From NCBI RefSeq assembly GCF_026013475.1, contig NZ_JAPDPH010000047.1, forward strand, positions 1 to 39,503: a stretch of DNA of 39,503 bases, read 5' to 3'. Numbering within the stretch: position 1 is the first letter of the stretch; each line of letters begins with the position of its first letter. Source of the stretch: Micromonospora yasonensis. GTDB lineage: Bacteria; Actinomycetota; Actinomycetes; Mycobacteriales; Micromonosporaceae. Below the pieces are notes generated by a model. It searched no databases and was not told where the DNA came from. It saw only the letters and a program-made list of their open reading frames with translations. A program made the translations under genes and the position numbers. Shown here in pieces: positions 15,479 through 23,372 of this stretch.

Positions 15479-15951
15479 GCGGACGGCAGAAGCTGCTGCT
15501 GGCGGCGCTGGCCGGGCTGCTGGTGGTGCTCTACCTGGTGGCCGTCGGCGGGGGCCGGCACGACCGCGGCAACCCGGCGGCCCGGCCCGGCTGGCTGAGC
15601 CGGCTCGGCGGCGGCAACAGCGTGGTCGACCCGGGCGACGTGGCGGTCCGCTGCGCGCCACCCGCCCCGCAACCCAGCGCGTCCGTCGAGGGCACGGTGG
15701 TCACCTTCAGCACCGGTTGCGTGCTGCGGGTCGCCGACCCGGGCGGTCTGCGCACCCTGGTGCTGCGCAGCGGGGCGCCCTTCGAGGTGACCGCGCCGGC
15801 GCCGCGCGACGCGGCGGTCACCGTCCACGACGAGGTGACACCCGGCGACGACGGTACGGCGGTGGCGAAGGTGGCCGTCGACCGGGAGACCGATGTCGTC
15901 CTCGGCTGCCCGGGAGGTGGCGGATGCACGGTCACCGTCGCCCGGTCCTGA
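15475..15951 (+). CDS. single-pass exported protein of the CIS operon
   Basis: A 158-residue protein that begins with a type II anchor (residues 5-26, [19 protein letters not shown]), then a Gly/Pro-rich linker and a beta-rich region with three Cys ([21 protein letters not shown]) that could pair by disulfide after export. GTG overlaps the TGA of the preceding gene (GTGA). I recognise no family. The closeness of coupling with the bitopic and polytopic proteins suggests one membrane assembly. Confidence 0.6.
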   Translation: MSGRQKLLLAALAGLLVVLYLVAVGGGRHDRGNPAARPGWLSRLGGGNSVVDPGDVAVRCAPPAPQPSASVEGTVVTFSTGCVLRVADPGGLRTLVLRSGAPFEVTAPAPRDAAVTVHDEVTPGDDGTAVAKVAVDRETDVVLGCPGGGGCTVTVARS

Positions 15952-15969
15952 CCGGCGGGGAGGTACGCC

Positions 15970-16740
15970 ATGGGTGAGCTACGCAAACCGTTCCTGCTGC
16001 TGGCGCTGCTCGCGGTGGCCCTGGTGGTCGGTCTGGAGCTGGGATCGGCGCTGCTCACCGGCGGCGGCGACGCCGGTGGCGCGCTGCGGGACAGTGCCGG
16101 CCGGCTCGGCGTCGAGCCGGGCGAGGTCGGCGCGGTCACCCAACCGTCCGGCCGGGGCACCGGCCAGTTGGCGCTGATCGACGTGGTGGCGCTGTGGACC
16201 ACCGGCCTGTTCAGCCTGAGCCTGGTGGTGCCGGACCGGATCCAGGGCCGGATCCAGGGCGCGGCCACCCTGGTCTTCTCGATCGTGCTGCTGATCGTGT
16301 CGTTCGTGCTGCTGATCGTCACCTTCGTCGAGCTGACCATCATGGTCTCGCTGTTCCTGGCCGCGCCGTTCGGCACCCTCGCCTACCTGGCGCTGTGGGG
16401 GTTCTTCCCGGTCGGCGAGGCGTCCGCGCTGCTCGGCCTGGTGCTGCTGCTCAAGCTGCTCTGGGGCGGCCTGCTGCTGCTCGCCCAGCCGCGCTTCGTG
16501 CAGAACAAGGGCCTGGTGCTGCTGGCGCTGACCACGCTGCTCTGCACCGTGGTGCTGGAGTTCCTGCACCGGCTGGTGCCGGGGATCCTGGTCAGCATCA
16601 CCGACGACATCGGGGCGCTGGTCTTCGCCGTGGTGGCGCTCATCTGGGCCGTGGTCCTGCTGATCGGCTCCGTCCCCGCCATCGTCAAGGCCGTCCGCAG
16701 CACCGCCACCACCTCCCGCCCCACCGCCCGCACCGGCTGA
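15970..16740 (+). CDS. polytopic membrane protein ending the CIS operon
   Basis: A 256-residue integral membrane protein. Hydrophobic helices lie at about residues 6-28, 76-96, 103-125 (VFSIVLLIVSFVLLIVTFV), 127-147, 153-173, 180-200 and 217-237, giving about seven membrane passes, with an external loop of about 45 residues after the first. The C-terminus is short and basic. GGGGAGG upstream of the ATG is a strong ribosome site. No family recognised. It could form a membrane port or anchor for the injection system, but no residue proves this. The next gene starts 83 bases on and looks independent. Confidence 0.65.
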   Translation: MGELRKPFLLLALLAVALVVGLELGSALLTGGGDAGGALRDSAGRLGVEPGEVGAVTQPSGRGTGQLALIDVVALWTTGLFSLSLVVPDRIQGRIQGAATLVFSIVLLIVSFVLLIVTFVELTIMVSLFLAAPFGTLAYLALWGFFPVGEASALLGLVLLLKLLWGGLLLLAQPRFVQNKGLVLLALTTLLCTVVLEFLHRLVPGILVSITDDIGALVFAVVALIWAVVLLIGSVPAIVKAVRSTATTSRPTARTG

Positions 16741-16823
16741 CCGCGACGTCCGCCGATCAGGCAAGGGCTTTCCCGGCGGTGCTGCGGTAGCCTCTCGGCG
16801 ACCGAGCTGAGCAAGGGGGTCGG

Positions 16824-17831
16824 ATGGCGACGTTGGCCGACGTCGCCCGCCGGGCGGGCGTCTCCCCCGCGACCGCGTCGCGGGTCATCAACGGCAGCAG
16901 CAAGCCGGTCGCGGAGGCGCTCCGCGAGCGGGTGCTCAAGGCCGTCGCCGAGCTGCGCTACGTCCCGAACGCGCACGCGCAACTGCTGGCCCGGCCGCAG
17001 CGCAGCGTGGTCGGGGTGATCGTGCACGACGTCTCCGACCCGTACTTCGCGGAGGTCACCCGGGGACTGCAACGGGTCGCCACCGAGCGGGGCCGGCTGG
17101 TCATCATCTGCAACAGCTACCGGGACCCGGATCGGGAACTGGAGTACGTCGACCTGCTCCGGGCGCAACAGGTGGCGGCGATCGTGCTGGCCGGCTCGGG
17201 CTACCACGACGACGGGGTCAACGCGCTGCTGGACGAGCGGCTCACCGCGTACGCGGCCACCGGCGGGCGGGTGTCGGTGATCGGCCGGCACCGGCACCAG
17301 GGCGACGCCGTGCTGCCGGCCAACGCCGACGGCGCCCGGCTGCTCGGCGCGGAGCTGCGCCGGCTCGGTCACCGGACGGTCGGCGTCGTCTCCGGCCCGG
17401 CGACGCTCACCACCACCAGCGACCGGCTCGCCGGCCTCCGCGAGGGACTGGCCGGGCCGCTGCCGCCGCAGCGGATCCGGTACGCCGACTTCACCCGCGA
17501 CGGCGGCGCCCAGGCCACGGCGGAACTGCTGGACGCCGTACCGGGACTGACCGCCGTCGTGGCGCTCAACGACGCGATGGCCGTCGGTGCCCTGGGCGTG
17601 CTGCGCGAGCGCGGGACGCGGGTGCCGGTCGAGGTCTCCGTGGTCGGCTTCGACGACATGCCGATCGCCGCCGACGTGACCCCGGCACTGACCACGGTCC
17701 GGCTGCCCCTGGCCGCGTTGGGCGCCCGGGCGATGACCCTGGCGCTGGACCCGGCCGAGGACCGGGACCGGGTGGAAACCCTCCCCGCCGAGCTGGTCCA
17801 CCGGGACAGCCTCGGCCCCGCCCCGGCCTGA
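16824..17831 (+). CDS. LacI-family transcriptional regulator
   Basis: A 335-residue DNA-binding repressor. Residues 2-50 are a textbook LacI helix-turn-helix and hinge (ATLADVARRAGVSPATASRV, then the hinge YVPNAHAQLLARP). The rest is a periplasmic-binding-protein-like sensor domain with VVGVIVHDVSDPYF and ending in SVVGFDDMPIAADV-type strands. Such proteins normally sense a sugar or nucleoside. It has AAGGGGG before the ATG. It follows the injection-system operon after 83 bases on the same strand, but nothing shows it controls that operon; the next gene is convergent. Confidence 0.92.
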   Translation: MATLADVARRAGVSPATASRVINGSSKPVAEALRERVLKAVAELRYVPNAHAQLLARPQRSVVGVIVHDVSDPYFAEVTRGLQRVATERGRLVIICNSYRDPDRELEYVDLLRAQQVAAIVLAGSGYHDDGVNALLDERLTAYAATGGRVSVIGRHRHQGDAVLPANADGARLLGAELRRLGHRTVGVVSGPATLTTTSDRLAGLREGLAGPLPPQRIRYADFTRDGGAQATAELLDAVPGLTAVVALNDAMAVGALGVLRERGTRVPVEVSVVGFDDMPIAADVTPALTTVRLPLAALGARAMTLALDPAEDRDRVETLPAELVHRDSLGPAPA

Positions 17832-17887
17832 GCGGCCCGCACCAGCCACCCACCGGACGGCCGGGGGCCGGCGGACGGCCCGGTCGG

Positions 17888-18520
17888 TCAGGACCGCCCG
17901 GCCGCTTCCCGCGCCCGCCGGGCGGCCCGGCGGGCGCGGAGCACCCGCACCGCCACCAGCAGCAGCACCAGGCCAAGCACCGCCTCGCCCACCCAGCCGA
18001 GCCGCCGCTCCAACAGCCGGTACGACGCACCGGCCAGGTAGCCGAGCACGGCCACGGTGACCGCCCAGAGCCCGCCACCGGCCACGTTCGCCACGGTGAA
18101 CACGCCGCGCGGGATGCCACTCATCCCGGCCAGCCCGGGCACCAGCGCGCGCAGCGCCGCCGCCCACCGGCCGAACACCACCGCCGCCGCACCCCGGCGG
18201 CGGATCAGGTCCAGCGCTCGGCGCACCTCGCCGGCGCGGGCGAACCGGCGAGGTATGCGCGCCAGCAGCCGGTGGCCGTACCGGCGGCCGACCAGATAGC
18301 CGATCTGGTCGCCGAGGGCCGCCCCGGCGACCGCCGCCACGATCACCGCCCACAGCGGCAGCCGCCCCTCGTGGGCGAGCACCCCGCCGACCAGCACCGC
18401 CACCTCGCCGGGCACCAGCAGGCCGAGGAAGGTCGACGCCTCCAGCGCCGGCAGCAGGAAGACCAGGGCCAGGACCAGGGCGGGCGGCAGCGCCACCAGC
18501 AGGTTCAGCACCCGGTCCAT
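17888..18520 (-). CDS. DedA-family membrane protein
   Basis: A 210-residue membrane protein of the DedA/SNARE-associated (VTT) family. Evidence is the segment FLGLLVPGEVAVLVGGVLA, followed by GDQIGYLVGRRYG and the motif VFGRWAAALRALVPGLAGMS, which resembles the FGRFIP-type conserved loop. Proteins of the family move undecaprenyl phosphate or phospholipids across the membrane. The ATG at 18520 gives a start right at the first helix; an upstream ATG at 18547 would add nine residues. It converges on the LacI gene with 56 bases between. Confidence 0.9.
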   Translation of the reverse strand: MDRVLNLLVALPPALVLALVFLLPALEASTFLGLLVPGEVAVLVGGVLAHEGRLPLWAVIVAAVAGAALGDQIGYLVGRRYGHRLLARIPRRFARAGEVRRALDLIRRRGAAAVVFGRWAAALRALVPGLAGMSGIPRGVFTVANVAGGGLWAVTVAVLGYLAGASYRLLERRLGWVGEAVLGLVLLLVAVRVLRARRAARRAREAAGRS

Positions 18521-18677
18521 CCGCCGATTGTCACTCGTGGACCGCATGTCCGCCCGCTGTCCCAGGACGGGCCACGGCATCCGGGCAGCGGTACCGAGCG
18601 TCCGGCTTGACGGGGACGCCGCCGGGTCGGAGAGTGGTCCCGACCCCCGTCGAGAACAATAGGGTGAGAACCGGGCG

Positions 18678-19154
18678 GTGACCGCGCCAGCGAGCGTCCA
18701 GGCCCGGGAACGTGCACGGGACGGGGGACCGGACGTGGAGGGTGGGACAGCCGCCGGGACCGGCCGGGTCCTCACCATCGACCTGCCGGCCGACCCGGGG
18801 CAGCTCGCCCCCACCCGGGAGCGGCTGCGCGGCTGGCTGCACGCCCTGGGCGTGGCCGAGTGGGACGTCGAGACGGTGCTCATCGCCACCGGGGAGGCCT
18901 GCGCCAACGCCATCGAGCACGGCTACCGCTTCGCCCCCGCCGGGATCACCACGCTGCGCGCCGAGCTGCGCGCCGACCGGCTGGAGATCGAGGTACGCGA
19001 CCACGGCAGCTGGCGCGAGGTGGACGGCGGGGCCGGCACCGACCGGGGCCGGGGCCGGCTGATCATGGCACGGGTGATGGACGAGGCGACCATCGTCGGC
19101 ACCCCCCAGGGGACGACGGTACGCCTGGTCAAGCGGCTTTCCGGCCACCGCTGA
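18678..19154 (+). CDS. RsbW/SpoIIAB-like anti-sigma regulatory ATPase
   Basis: A 158-residue HATPase_c protein. The N-box GEACANAIEHGY, the G1 region EVRDHGSW and the G2 region DRGRGRLIMARVMDE are in order, as in serine kinases that bind sigma factors or anti-anti-sigma proteins. No sigma factor or STAS partner is adjacent, so its target is unknown. The GTG at 18678 starts a Pro/Gly-rich leader of about 30 residues; a later start cannot be ruled out. It is divergent from the DedA gene. Confidence 0.85.
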   Translation: MTAPASVQARERARDGGPDVEGGTAAGTGRVLTIDLPADPGQLAPTRERLRGWLHALGVAEWDVETVLIATGEACANAIEHGYRFAPAGITTLRAELRADRLEIEVRDHGSWREVDGGAGTDRGRGRLIMARVMDEATIVGTPQGTTVRLVKRLSGHR

Positions 19155-19190
19155 CGATCGTCGGGTGGCCGACGGCCGTCCCCACCCGTA

Positions 19191-19931
19191 ATGAAGATCC
19201 GCTATAAGTGGACCATGGAGTTCCCCGCGTACCTCGCCACCATGCCGATGCACGCGATCACCGAGATCCACGGCGAGCCGGGCCTGCTGGCCCGGTTCCG
19301 CCTCGAGATCGAGGCGTTCGACGAGGCCGCCCGGAACCGGCTCACCGCGGCCCTCGACCTGGCCGCCGAGCTGCACCGCGACGACCGGCGGGTGCGCGAG
19401 CCGTACCTCAACCACCTGCTCCGGGTGGCGATCCGGATGATGCACCACTACCAGGTGCGGGACGTGGACGTGATCGTCGCGGGCCTGCTGCACGACGCGG
19501 TGGAGGACCACCCGGCGGAGCTGGCCGGCGCGGACACCACCGATCCGACGGCGGCGGCCCTCGCGGCGCTCGCCGACCGGTTCGGCCCACGGGTCGCCCG
19601 GCTGGTCGGCGCGGTGACCAACCCGGCGTACGACCCGGGGCGCGACAAGCACGTCCAGTACCGCGAGCACGTGGCGGCCAGCCTGGACCGGGAGCCGTGG
19701 GCCCGGGTGATCAAGGTGTCTGACTTCACCGACAACGGCGTCGGCGTGATCCACACGATCGGGCCGAAGGTGGCCCGATCGGCGGCCAAGTACCGGCCGC
19801 TGGTACCGGTCTTCCGGGACCTGATCGCGCGACCAGACACCCCGCTGTCAACCGCGGTGAAGCGGCACATCTTCGCCCAGCTCGACCTCGCCGAGGAACG
19901 CTTCAGCGCCATCCTCGACCACGCCACCTGA
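19191..19931 (+). CDS. HD-domain phosphohydrolase-like protein
   Basis: A 246-residue protein with an HD domain. LNHLLRVA (His), GLLHDAVEDHP (His-Asp) and VIKVSDFTDN (late Asp) give the four metal ligands in the spacing found in SpoT/MESH1-type hydrolases. There is no synthetase, TGS or ACT domain, so it is a small HD-only protein. Candidate activities are ppGpp or nucleotide hydrolysis. ATGs at 19191 and 19215 are both possible starts. It converges on the barstar-like gene 23 bases away. Confidence 0.85.
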   Translation: MKIRYKWTMEFPAYLATMPMHAITEIHGEPGLLARFRLEIEAFDEAARNRLTAALDLAAELHRDDRRVREPYLNHLLRVAIRMMHHYQVRDVDVIVAGLLHDAVEDHPAELAGADTTDPTAAALAALADRFGPRVARLVGAVTNPAYDPGRDKHVQYREHVAASLDREPWARVIKVSDFTDNGVGVIHTIGPKVARSAAKYRPLVPVFRDLIARPDTPLSTAVKRHIFAQLDLAEERFSAILDHAT

Positions 19932-19954
19932 TCAGGCGGCGGCGGGTGGGGCAC

Positions 19955-20386
19955 TCAGCGGGGGTCGGCGGGTGGGACGCCGACGTGGCCGCCCAGGGCG
20001 GCGGCGATCCGGTGGCGCAGCGCGGGCAGCCGGTCGGCCCGGTCGTGCAGCAGCACCCGCAGCGAGTGGCGCCCGCCGGCGGCGACCCCGCCCAGTACGT
20101 CGAGCAGGGTGCCGAACTGCGCGGGCGGCTCGTCGGCCAGCAGGTCACCGGCGTCCCGGACGACCAGGGTGAGCGGGCCCGCGTCGAGTCGGTCGGCCAG
20201 CACGTCGGCGAGCGCGTCCCAGTTGCGGCCGAAGTGCTCCGGCAGGGCCAGAGCCGTGGTCAGCGCGTCGAAGAGGTCGTCCCGGGTACGGGCGCTCGCC
20301 CCGCCGATGGCGGTCCCGCCCGGCTCGGCGTCCGGCGCGCCGTCGAAGGCCAGCCAGGCCGGCAGGTGCGGCTGCGCTGCGGCCAT
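19955..20386 (-). CDS. barstar-family ribonuclease inhibitor
   Basis: A 143-residue protein. The helix HFGRNWDALADVLADRL is the barstar signature (YGxNLDALWD type), preceded by a short helix DDLFDALTTAL and followed by a strand LVVRDAGDL, the order of the barstar fold. Barstar plugs the active site of barnase/RNase Sa-type enzymes with an acidic helix. The adjacent upstream gene encodes just such a secreted RNase, so they form an immunity pair. The two genes are co-directional with 63 bases between. Its cytosolic location would protect the producer before export. Confidence 0.88.
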   Translation of the reverse strand: MAAAQPHLPAWLAFDGAPDAEPGGTAIGGASARTRDDLFDALTTALALPEHFGRNWDALADVLADRLDAGPLTLVVRDAGDLLADEPPAQFGTLLDVLGGVAAGGRHSLRVLLHDRADRLPALRHRIAAALGGHVGVPPADPR

Positions 20387-20449
20387 TTGTTCATCCTTTC
20401 CCGTCGGGCCGGTCGGGCCGGCAGTGCGACCCGACCTCCCGACACGATG

Positions 20450-20902
20450 TCAGAGCAGGTAGAAGTTCGCGTAGTGATCGGGCGAGAACCAGGTCGCCCC
20501 GGTGCTCTTGTTCACCACGATCCGGTAGGCGTCCCGGGGCGCGCCGCAGGCGCGCGGGTAGACGTCGTACTCGTAGTAGGTGGCGTTGGTGGGGAGCTGG
20601 CCCTCGTAGTTGTAGAACCGGCCGCCGGCGAAGTTGCACAGCCCGCCGCTCCACGAGTACCAGCCGCGGGTGGTCGGGAAGCCCTTGGCGGACCAGCCCG
20701 AGCGCGCGGTCCGGGCGTCCGTGCAGCGGGTCATCGTGCAGGAGCTGTAGACGGCGGCGTGGGCCGGCTCGGCGAGCGTCGGCGACACCACCGACGGGCC
20801 GACGAGCCCGGTGGCGACCATAGCCGTGAGCAGGGCGAGGGCGCCGAGGACGCGGCGTACGCGGGCGCCGGTGGCGCGGAGCGGGGTCGCGGGCGTGGTC
20901 AT
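20450..20902 (-). CDS. secreted guanyl-specific ribonuclease (RNase Sa/barnase type)
   Basis: A 150-residue secreted RNase. A Sec signal peptide (basic start, hydrophobic core LGALALLTAMVATGLVG) ends near AEPAHA. The C-terminal core has YYEYDV (Glu111), AYRIVV (Arg127) and SPDHYANFYLL (His143), with spacing 16 and 16, close to Glu54/Arg69/His85 in RNase Sa. Four Cys suggest disulfides. The enzyme cuts RNA at guanine. GGGAGGACCCC before ATG 20902 supports the start. The barstar-type inhibitor lies directly downstream. Confidence 0.9.
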   Translation of the reverse strand: MTTPATPLRATGARVRRVLGALALLTAMVATGLVGPSVVSPTLAEPAHAAVYSSCTMTRCTDARTARSGWSAKGFPTTRGWYSWSGGLCNFAGGRFYNYEGQLPTNATYYEYDVYPRACGAPRDAYRIVVNKSTGATWFSPDHYANFYLL

Positions 20903-21185
20903 GGGGTCCTCCCGGTCTGGGGCGACTAGACATCGATCGACATCGTTTTGCCGGTCGGGCCCCAGTCTGGCGGTGATCCTCTCGGACGGACAAGCCCTCG
21001 GCGGAAACCGTTTCCAAATGCCGGATGAACGCTGGATGAGCCACCCGACAAGGGGTGCGGGTGGCGCGGCTCGGCGCGGTCCCACTGGTCGGCTGGGGGC
21101 GATCTGCCGCGCCGGTTCCATAGATAGTGCCGTCTCGATACCTATGGCCGCTTGTTGGGATCCGGCACAGCGGTAGGCACGAAGG

Positions 21186-22124
21186 TCAGGCAGCTTTGAA
21201 GACAGTGTCCAAGTGCCACTCGAGGAACTCGGCGTTGGGCCTCTCATCCCGCCGCTCCGGCACGACGATCGGCATGCCAGCTCTGGCGTAAAACTGGTCG
21301 CCGTTGCCGAATTCGCTACGCAGCCGAGGGCTGACCAGCAGTCGGTATTTCGGGTCCACGCCTAGGTATCCGCGGTCGAAGAGGATGTGGACGTCCGACT
21401 TGAGCAGGAGGCCGTTGTCGATGCGGTGCTCGCCGCCATGCGGAAGCGGTCGGATGTGGGCCGCCTGCAATACCGGCCGAACCTTGTTCCCGGTAATAGC
21501 ACACCGCCGCCCATAGGCACCGAGGACCACCGCTTTGAACGACTGCTGGCCAAGGCGCTGCGGCACCAGGCGGGCGTCACCGTACACCGGCCCGGGTCGA
21601 TGCCAGGGCTCGCTGACATCCAGGTCGACCGTGACACCCAGGAGACGGTGCAGGAGAAGATCGAAGTACCCAGCCACCGCCGGATCGGCAAGCTCGTACG
21701 TCTTTCCCTGCACCACGTTGGACGCGAAGCCCGGGGGCGGATCCGCCGTCGAGTCATCGGGGAAGAAGACGCCGTCCCGGACGAAGATGCAGCCGATGGT
21801 CGGATCTTCGTCAAGTCCGATCGGCTGGTTACGGTACCGCCCGACGCTGCGGCGCATCTCGTCCAGGCTCGCGACGCCGTTGGCCTCACCGAACAGTTCC
21901 CACGCCTCAGAGATCCGCAACTGCGTGAAGCCGCTGAAAAAGCCTCCTCCGACTATCCGGTTGAGGGGGTAGTGCGCCTTGAAGAAGAAGGGTTCACCGG
22001 GTGTGAGAGCACGAAAGCCACCACCGGACGGTCGCCAGAAGTTGACCTCCGTCAGGCCGGGGCGTTCAGCCAGAAACCGGTACCAGTTTTGGTCCGTCAC
22101 GCCGACGAAGGTCTTCACGCCCAT
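21186..22124 (-). CDS. HNH endonuclease with PUA/EVE-like N-terminal domain
   Basis: A 312-residue nuclease. The C-terminal part has the HNH_2 pattern RRCAITG, VLQAAHIRPLPHGG, then DNGLLLKSDVHILFDRGYLG, giving the His, Asn and His metal/catalytic residues. The first 110 residues (VNFWRPSGGGFRALTPG, FFFKAHYPLNRIVGGGFF) resemble a PUA/EVE-type fold used by modification-dependent restriction enzymes to read a modified base. That reading-head assignment is inference. No methyltransferase is adjacent, which fits a modification-dependent enzyme. Base composition is less extreme than in the chromosomal neighbours. The GntR gene is upstream with 66 bases between. Confidence 0.8.
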   Translation of the reverse strand: MGVKTFVGVTDQNWYRFLAERPGLTEVNFWRPSGGGFRALTPGEPFFFKAHYPLNRIVGGGFFSGFTQLRISEAWELFGEANGVASLDEMRRSVGRYRNQPIGLDEDPTIGCIFVRDGVFFPDDSTADPPPGFASNVVQGKTYELADPAVAGYFDLLLHRLLGVTVDLDVSEPWHRPGPVYGDARLVPQRLGQQSFKAVVLGAYGRRCAITGNKVRPVLQAAHIRPLPHGGEHRIDNGLLLKSDVHILFDRGYLGVDPKYRLLVSPRLRSEFGNGDQFYARAGMPIVVPERRDERPNAEFLEWHLDTVFKAA

Positions 22125-22190
22125 CAGCGTGCACCCGACCCGATCTCCGCACCACCCCCGAAAGGTCAGCCCTTCTGAAGGCCAGAAACC

Positions 22191-22430
22191 TCAGGGCTCC
22201 CGCATCCAGGCCTTTGGATCGGTCACGAAGACGCCCTTGCCCTGCTGGCGTCGGATCACCCGCAGCGCTTCCAGCCTGGCATAGGCCATCTGCACGGTTC
22301 CGTGGCTGACGTCGTAGCGATCGCGCAGCTCGGCAATCGAGGGCAGCTTGTCCCCCGGCTTCAACTTGTTGGACCTGACGTCGGCGATCACATCGTCGGC
22401 GATGCGCCAGTAATCCGGCACTTCTCGCAT
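22191..22430 (-). CDS. minimal GntR-family regulator
   Basis: A 79-residue protein that is almost only a winged helix: IADDVIADVRSNKLKPGDKL, then SIAELRDRYDVSHGTVQMAY and GKGVFVTDP. There is no ligand domain, as in the short GntR proteins of actinomycete integrative elements. GAGGAG before the ATG at 22430 marks the start; an in-frame ATG at 22463 is less likely. It diverges from a promoter/operator at 22489-22517, its probable target. Confidence 0.88.
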   Translation of the reverse strand: MREVPDYWRIADDVIADVRSNKLKPGDKLPSIAELRDRYDVSHGTVQMAYARLEALRVIRRQQGKGVFVTDPKAWMREP

Positions 22431-22488
22431 GGCACTCCTCGCGTGGCGATCCGATTCGATCACACCGCGACGCGCCTAACAAGCAGCG

Positions 22489-22517
22489 TTGACTCATCTG
22501 ACATGTCTAGATATGTT
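22489..22517 (+). promoter_or_regulatory. sigma70-type promoter with overlapping GntR-like operator
   Basis: TTGACT (22489-22494), a 17-base spacer and TATGTT (22512-22517) form a good vegetative promoter. Inside and beside it lies ACATGT-CTAG-ATATGT (22501-22516), a near-palindrome centred on CTAG, like sites recalled upstream of similar GntR genes in actinomycete elements. It points to the DivIVA-domain gene, leaving a long 5' leader of about 220 bases in which I see no convincing gene. This also accounts for the 310 bases between the two divergent genes. Confidence 0.55.
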
Positions 22518-22742
22518 GAAGCGGAGCCCGTCCTCGCGTGGCACCGAGTTCGGCTCATCCCCCTGGTCGGGGCGGGTGCGCGTGCCCGTCCCGACCCACC
22601 GGGCTGCTCTGCTGTCGTACCGCTGAACAGAGCTGCGGCGGCGGGGCGGGCGGGTCGTCCGCGGCCGGCGTGTGGACGGCCCGCCCTTCCAGACCCACCG
22701 CACCGACCCTCCGCGCTTCCGCCTGCCCCGGAAAGGACCGAC

Positions 22743-23021
22743 GTGACCCAGGTGTATCGATCCGGCCAGCTCTACGGGACCGGCCAGCCGGCCCGGTTGA
22801 CCCCGCACGAGGTGCGGACCCGCACGTTCGCCCCGCGCCGCCGGGGCGTCGACGCTGATCAGGTACACGAGTTCCAGGCCCTGGTCGCCGACGAGCTGAC
22901 CGACCTCCACCGGCGGGTACGCCTGCTCACCGAGGAGAACGACCGGCTCAAGCGGGCCCTGCGGGACTGGCAGACCATGCACGCCCGCGAGTGCCGGCCA
23001 CCGAACGAGGGTCACTGGTAG
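22743..23021 (+). CDS. small DivIVA-domain protein
   Basis: A 92-residue protein. LTPHEVRTRTFAPRRRGVDA followed by VHEFQALVADELTDLH matches the DivIVA N-terminal motif (membrane-curvature-binding coiled coil). The rest, RRVRLLTEENDRLKRALRDW, is a coiled coil. This short form, with an N-terminal YRSGQLYGTGQ, is commonly seen in actinomycete integrative elements. The start is GTG with GGAAAGGA upstream. The next gene begins three bases on. Role in the element is unknown. Confidence 0.85.
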   Translation: MTQVYRSGQLYGTGQPARLTPHEVRTRTFAPRRRGVDADQVHEFQALVADELTDLHRRVRLLTEENDRLKRALRDWQTMHARECRPPNEGHW

Positions 23022-23023
23022 CG

Positions 23024-23359
23024 GTGCAGCCGCAACCAGGTGATCTGCTGCGGATCGACGGCCGAGCCTCGGTGCAGTTCGCCGGCGACCGCGCCCTGAC
23101 CCTCCGGGTCGTGTCGGTCGGTCCCGAGCTGACGTACACCGGTTGGGTCTGGCTGACCGGCTACGTCATCGACCGGCGCGGCCAGGCGGTCGAGCGCCGC
23201 AAGATCTTCGTCCAGATCGCCGGCCTCCGCCGCGCCGCCACCGTTCCATCCCCGAGCCGCTCCCGAGCCACCCGCCCCCATGCTTCCCGACGTGACCAGG
23301 GTGACGGGAGAGCAGCTCGCGACGGCTCGGGGGTGCGTACGCGGGCTGAGGCGCGGTGA
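23024..23359 (+). CDS. small protein of an actinomycete integrative-element type
   Basis: A protein of about 111 residues. The first 75 (VQPQPGDLLRIDGRASVQFA, then WVWLTGYVIDRRGQAVERR and VFVQ-like IFVQIAGLR) form a compact beta-rich domain that I recall as a frequent neighbour of GntR/DivIVA genes in integrative elements. The last 35 residues are Arg/Ser-rich and look unselected, perhaps because the original end was lost. Starts at GTG 22991 and GTG 23024 are both possible. No function is known to me. Confidence 0.6.
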   Translation: MQPQPGDLLRIDGRASVQFAGDRALTLRVVSVGPELTYTGWVWLTGYVIDRRGQAVERRKIFVQIAGLRRAATVPSPSRSRATRPHASRRDQGDGRAARDGSGVRTRAEAR

Positions 23360-23372
23360 CGCAGCGGTGTCC

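Noticed and set aside
22503..22742. A small coding region in the leader before the DivIVA-domain gene (ATG at 22503)
   Set aside because: The ATG lies inside the promoter/operator and the peptide is compositionally random; the GTG at 22743 has a good ribosome site.
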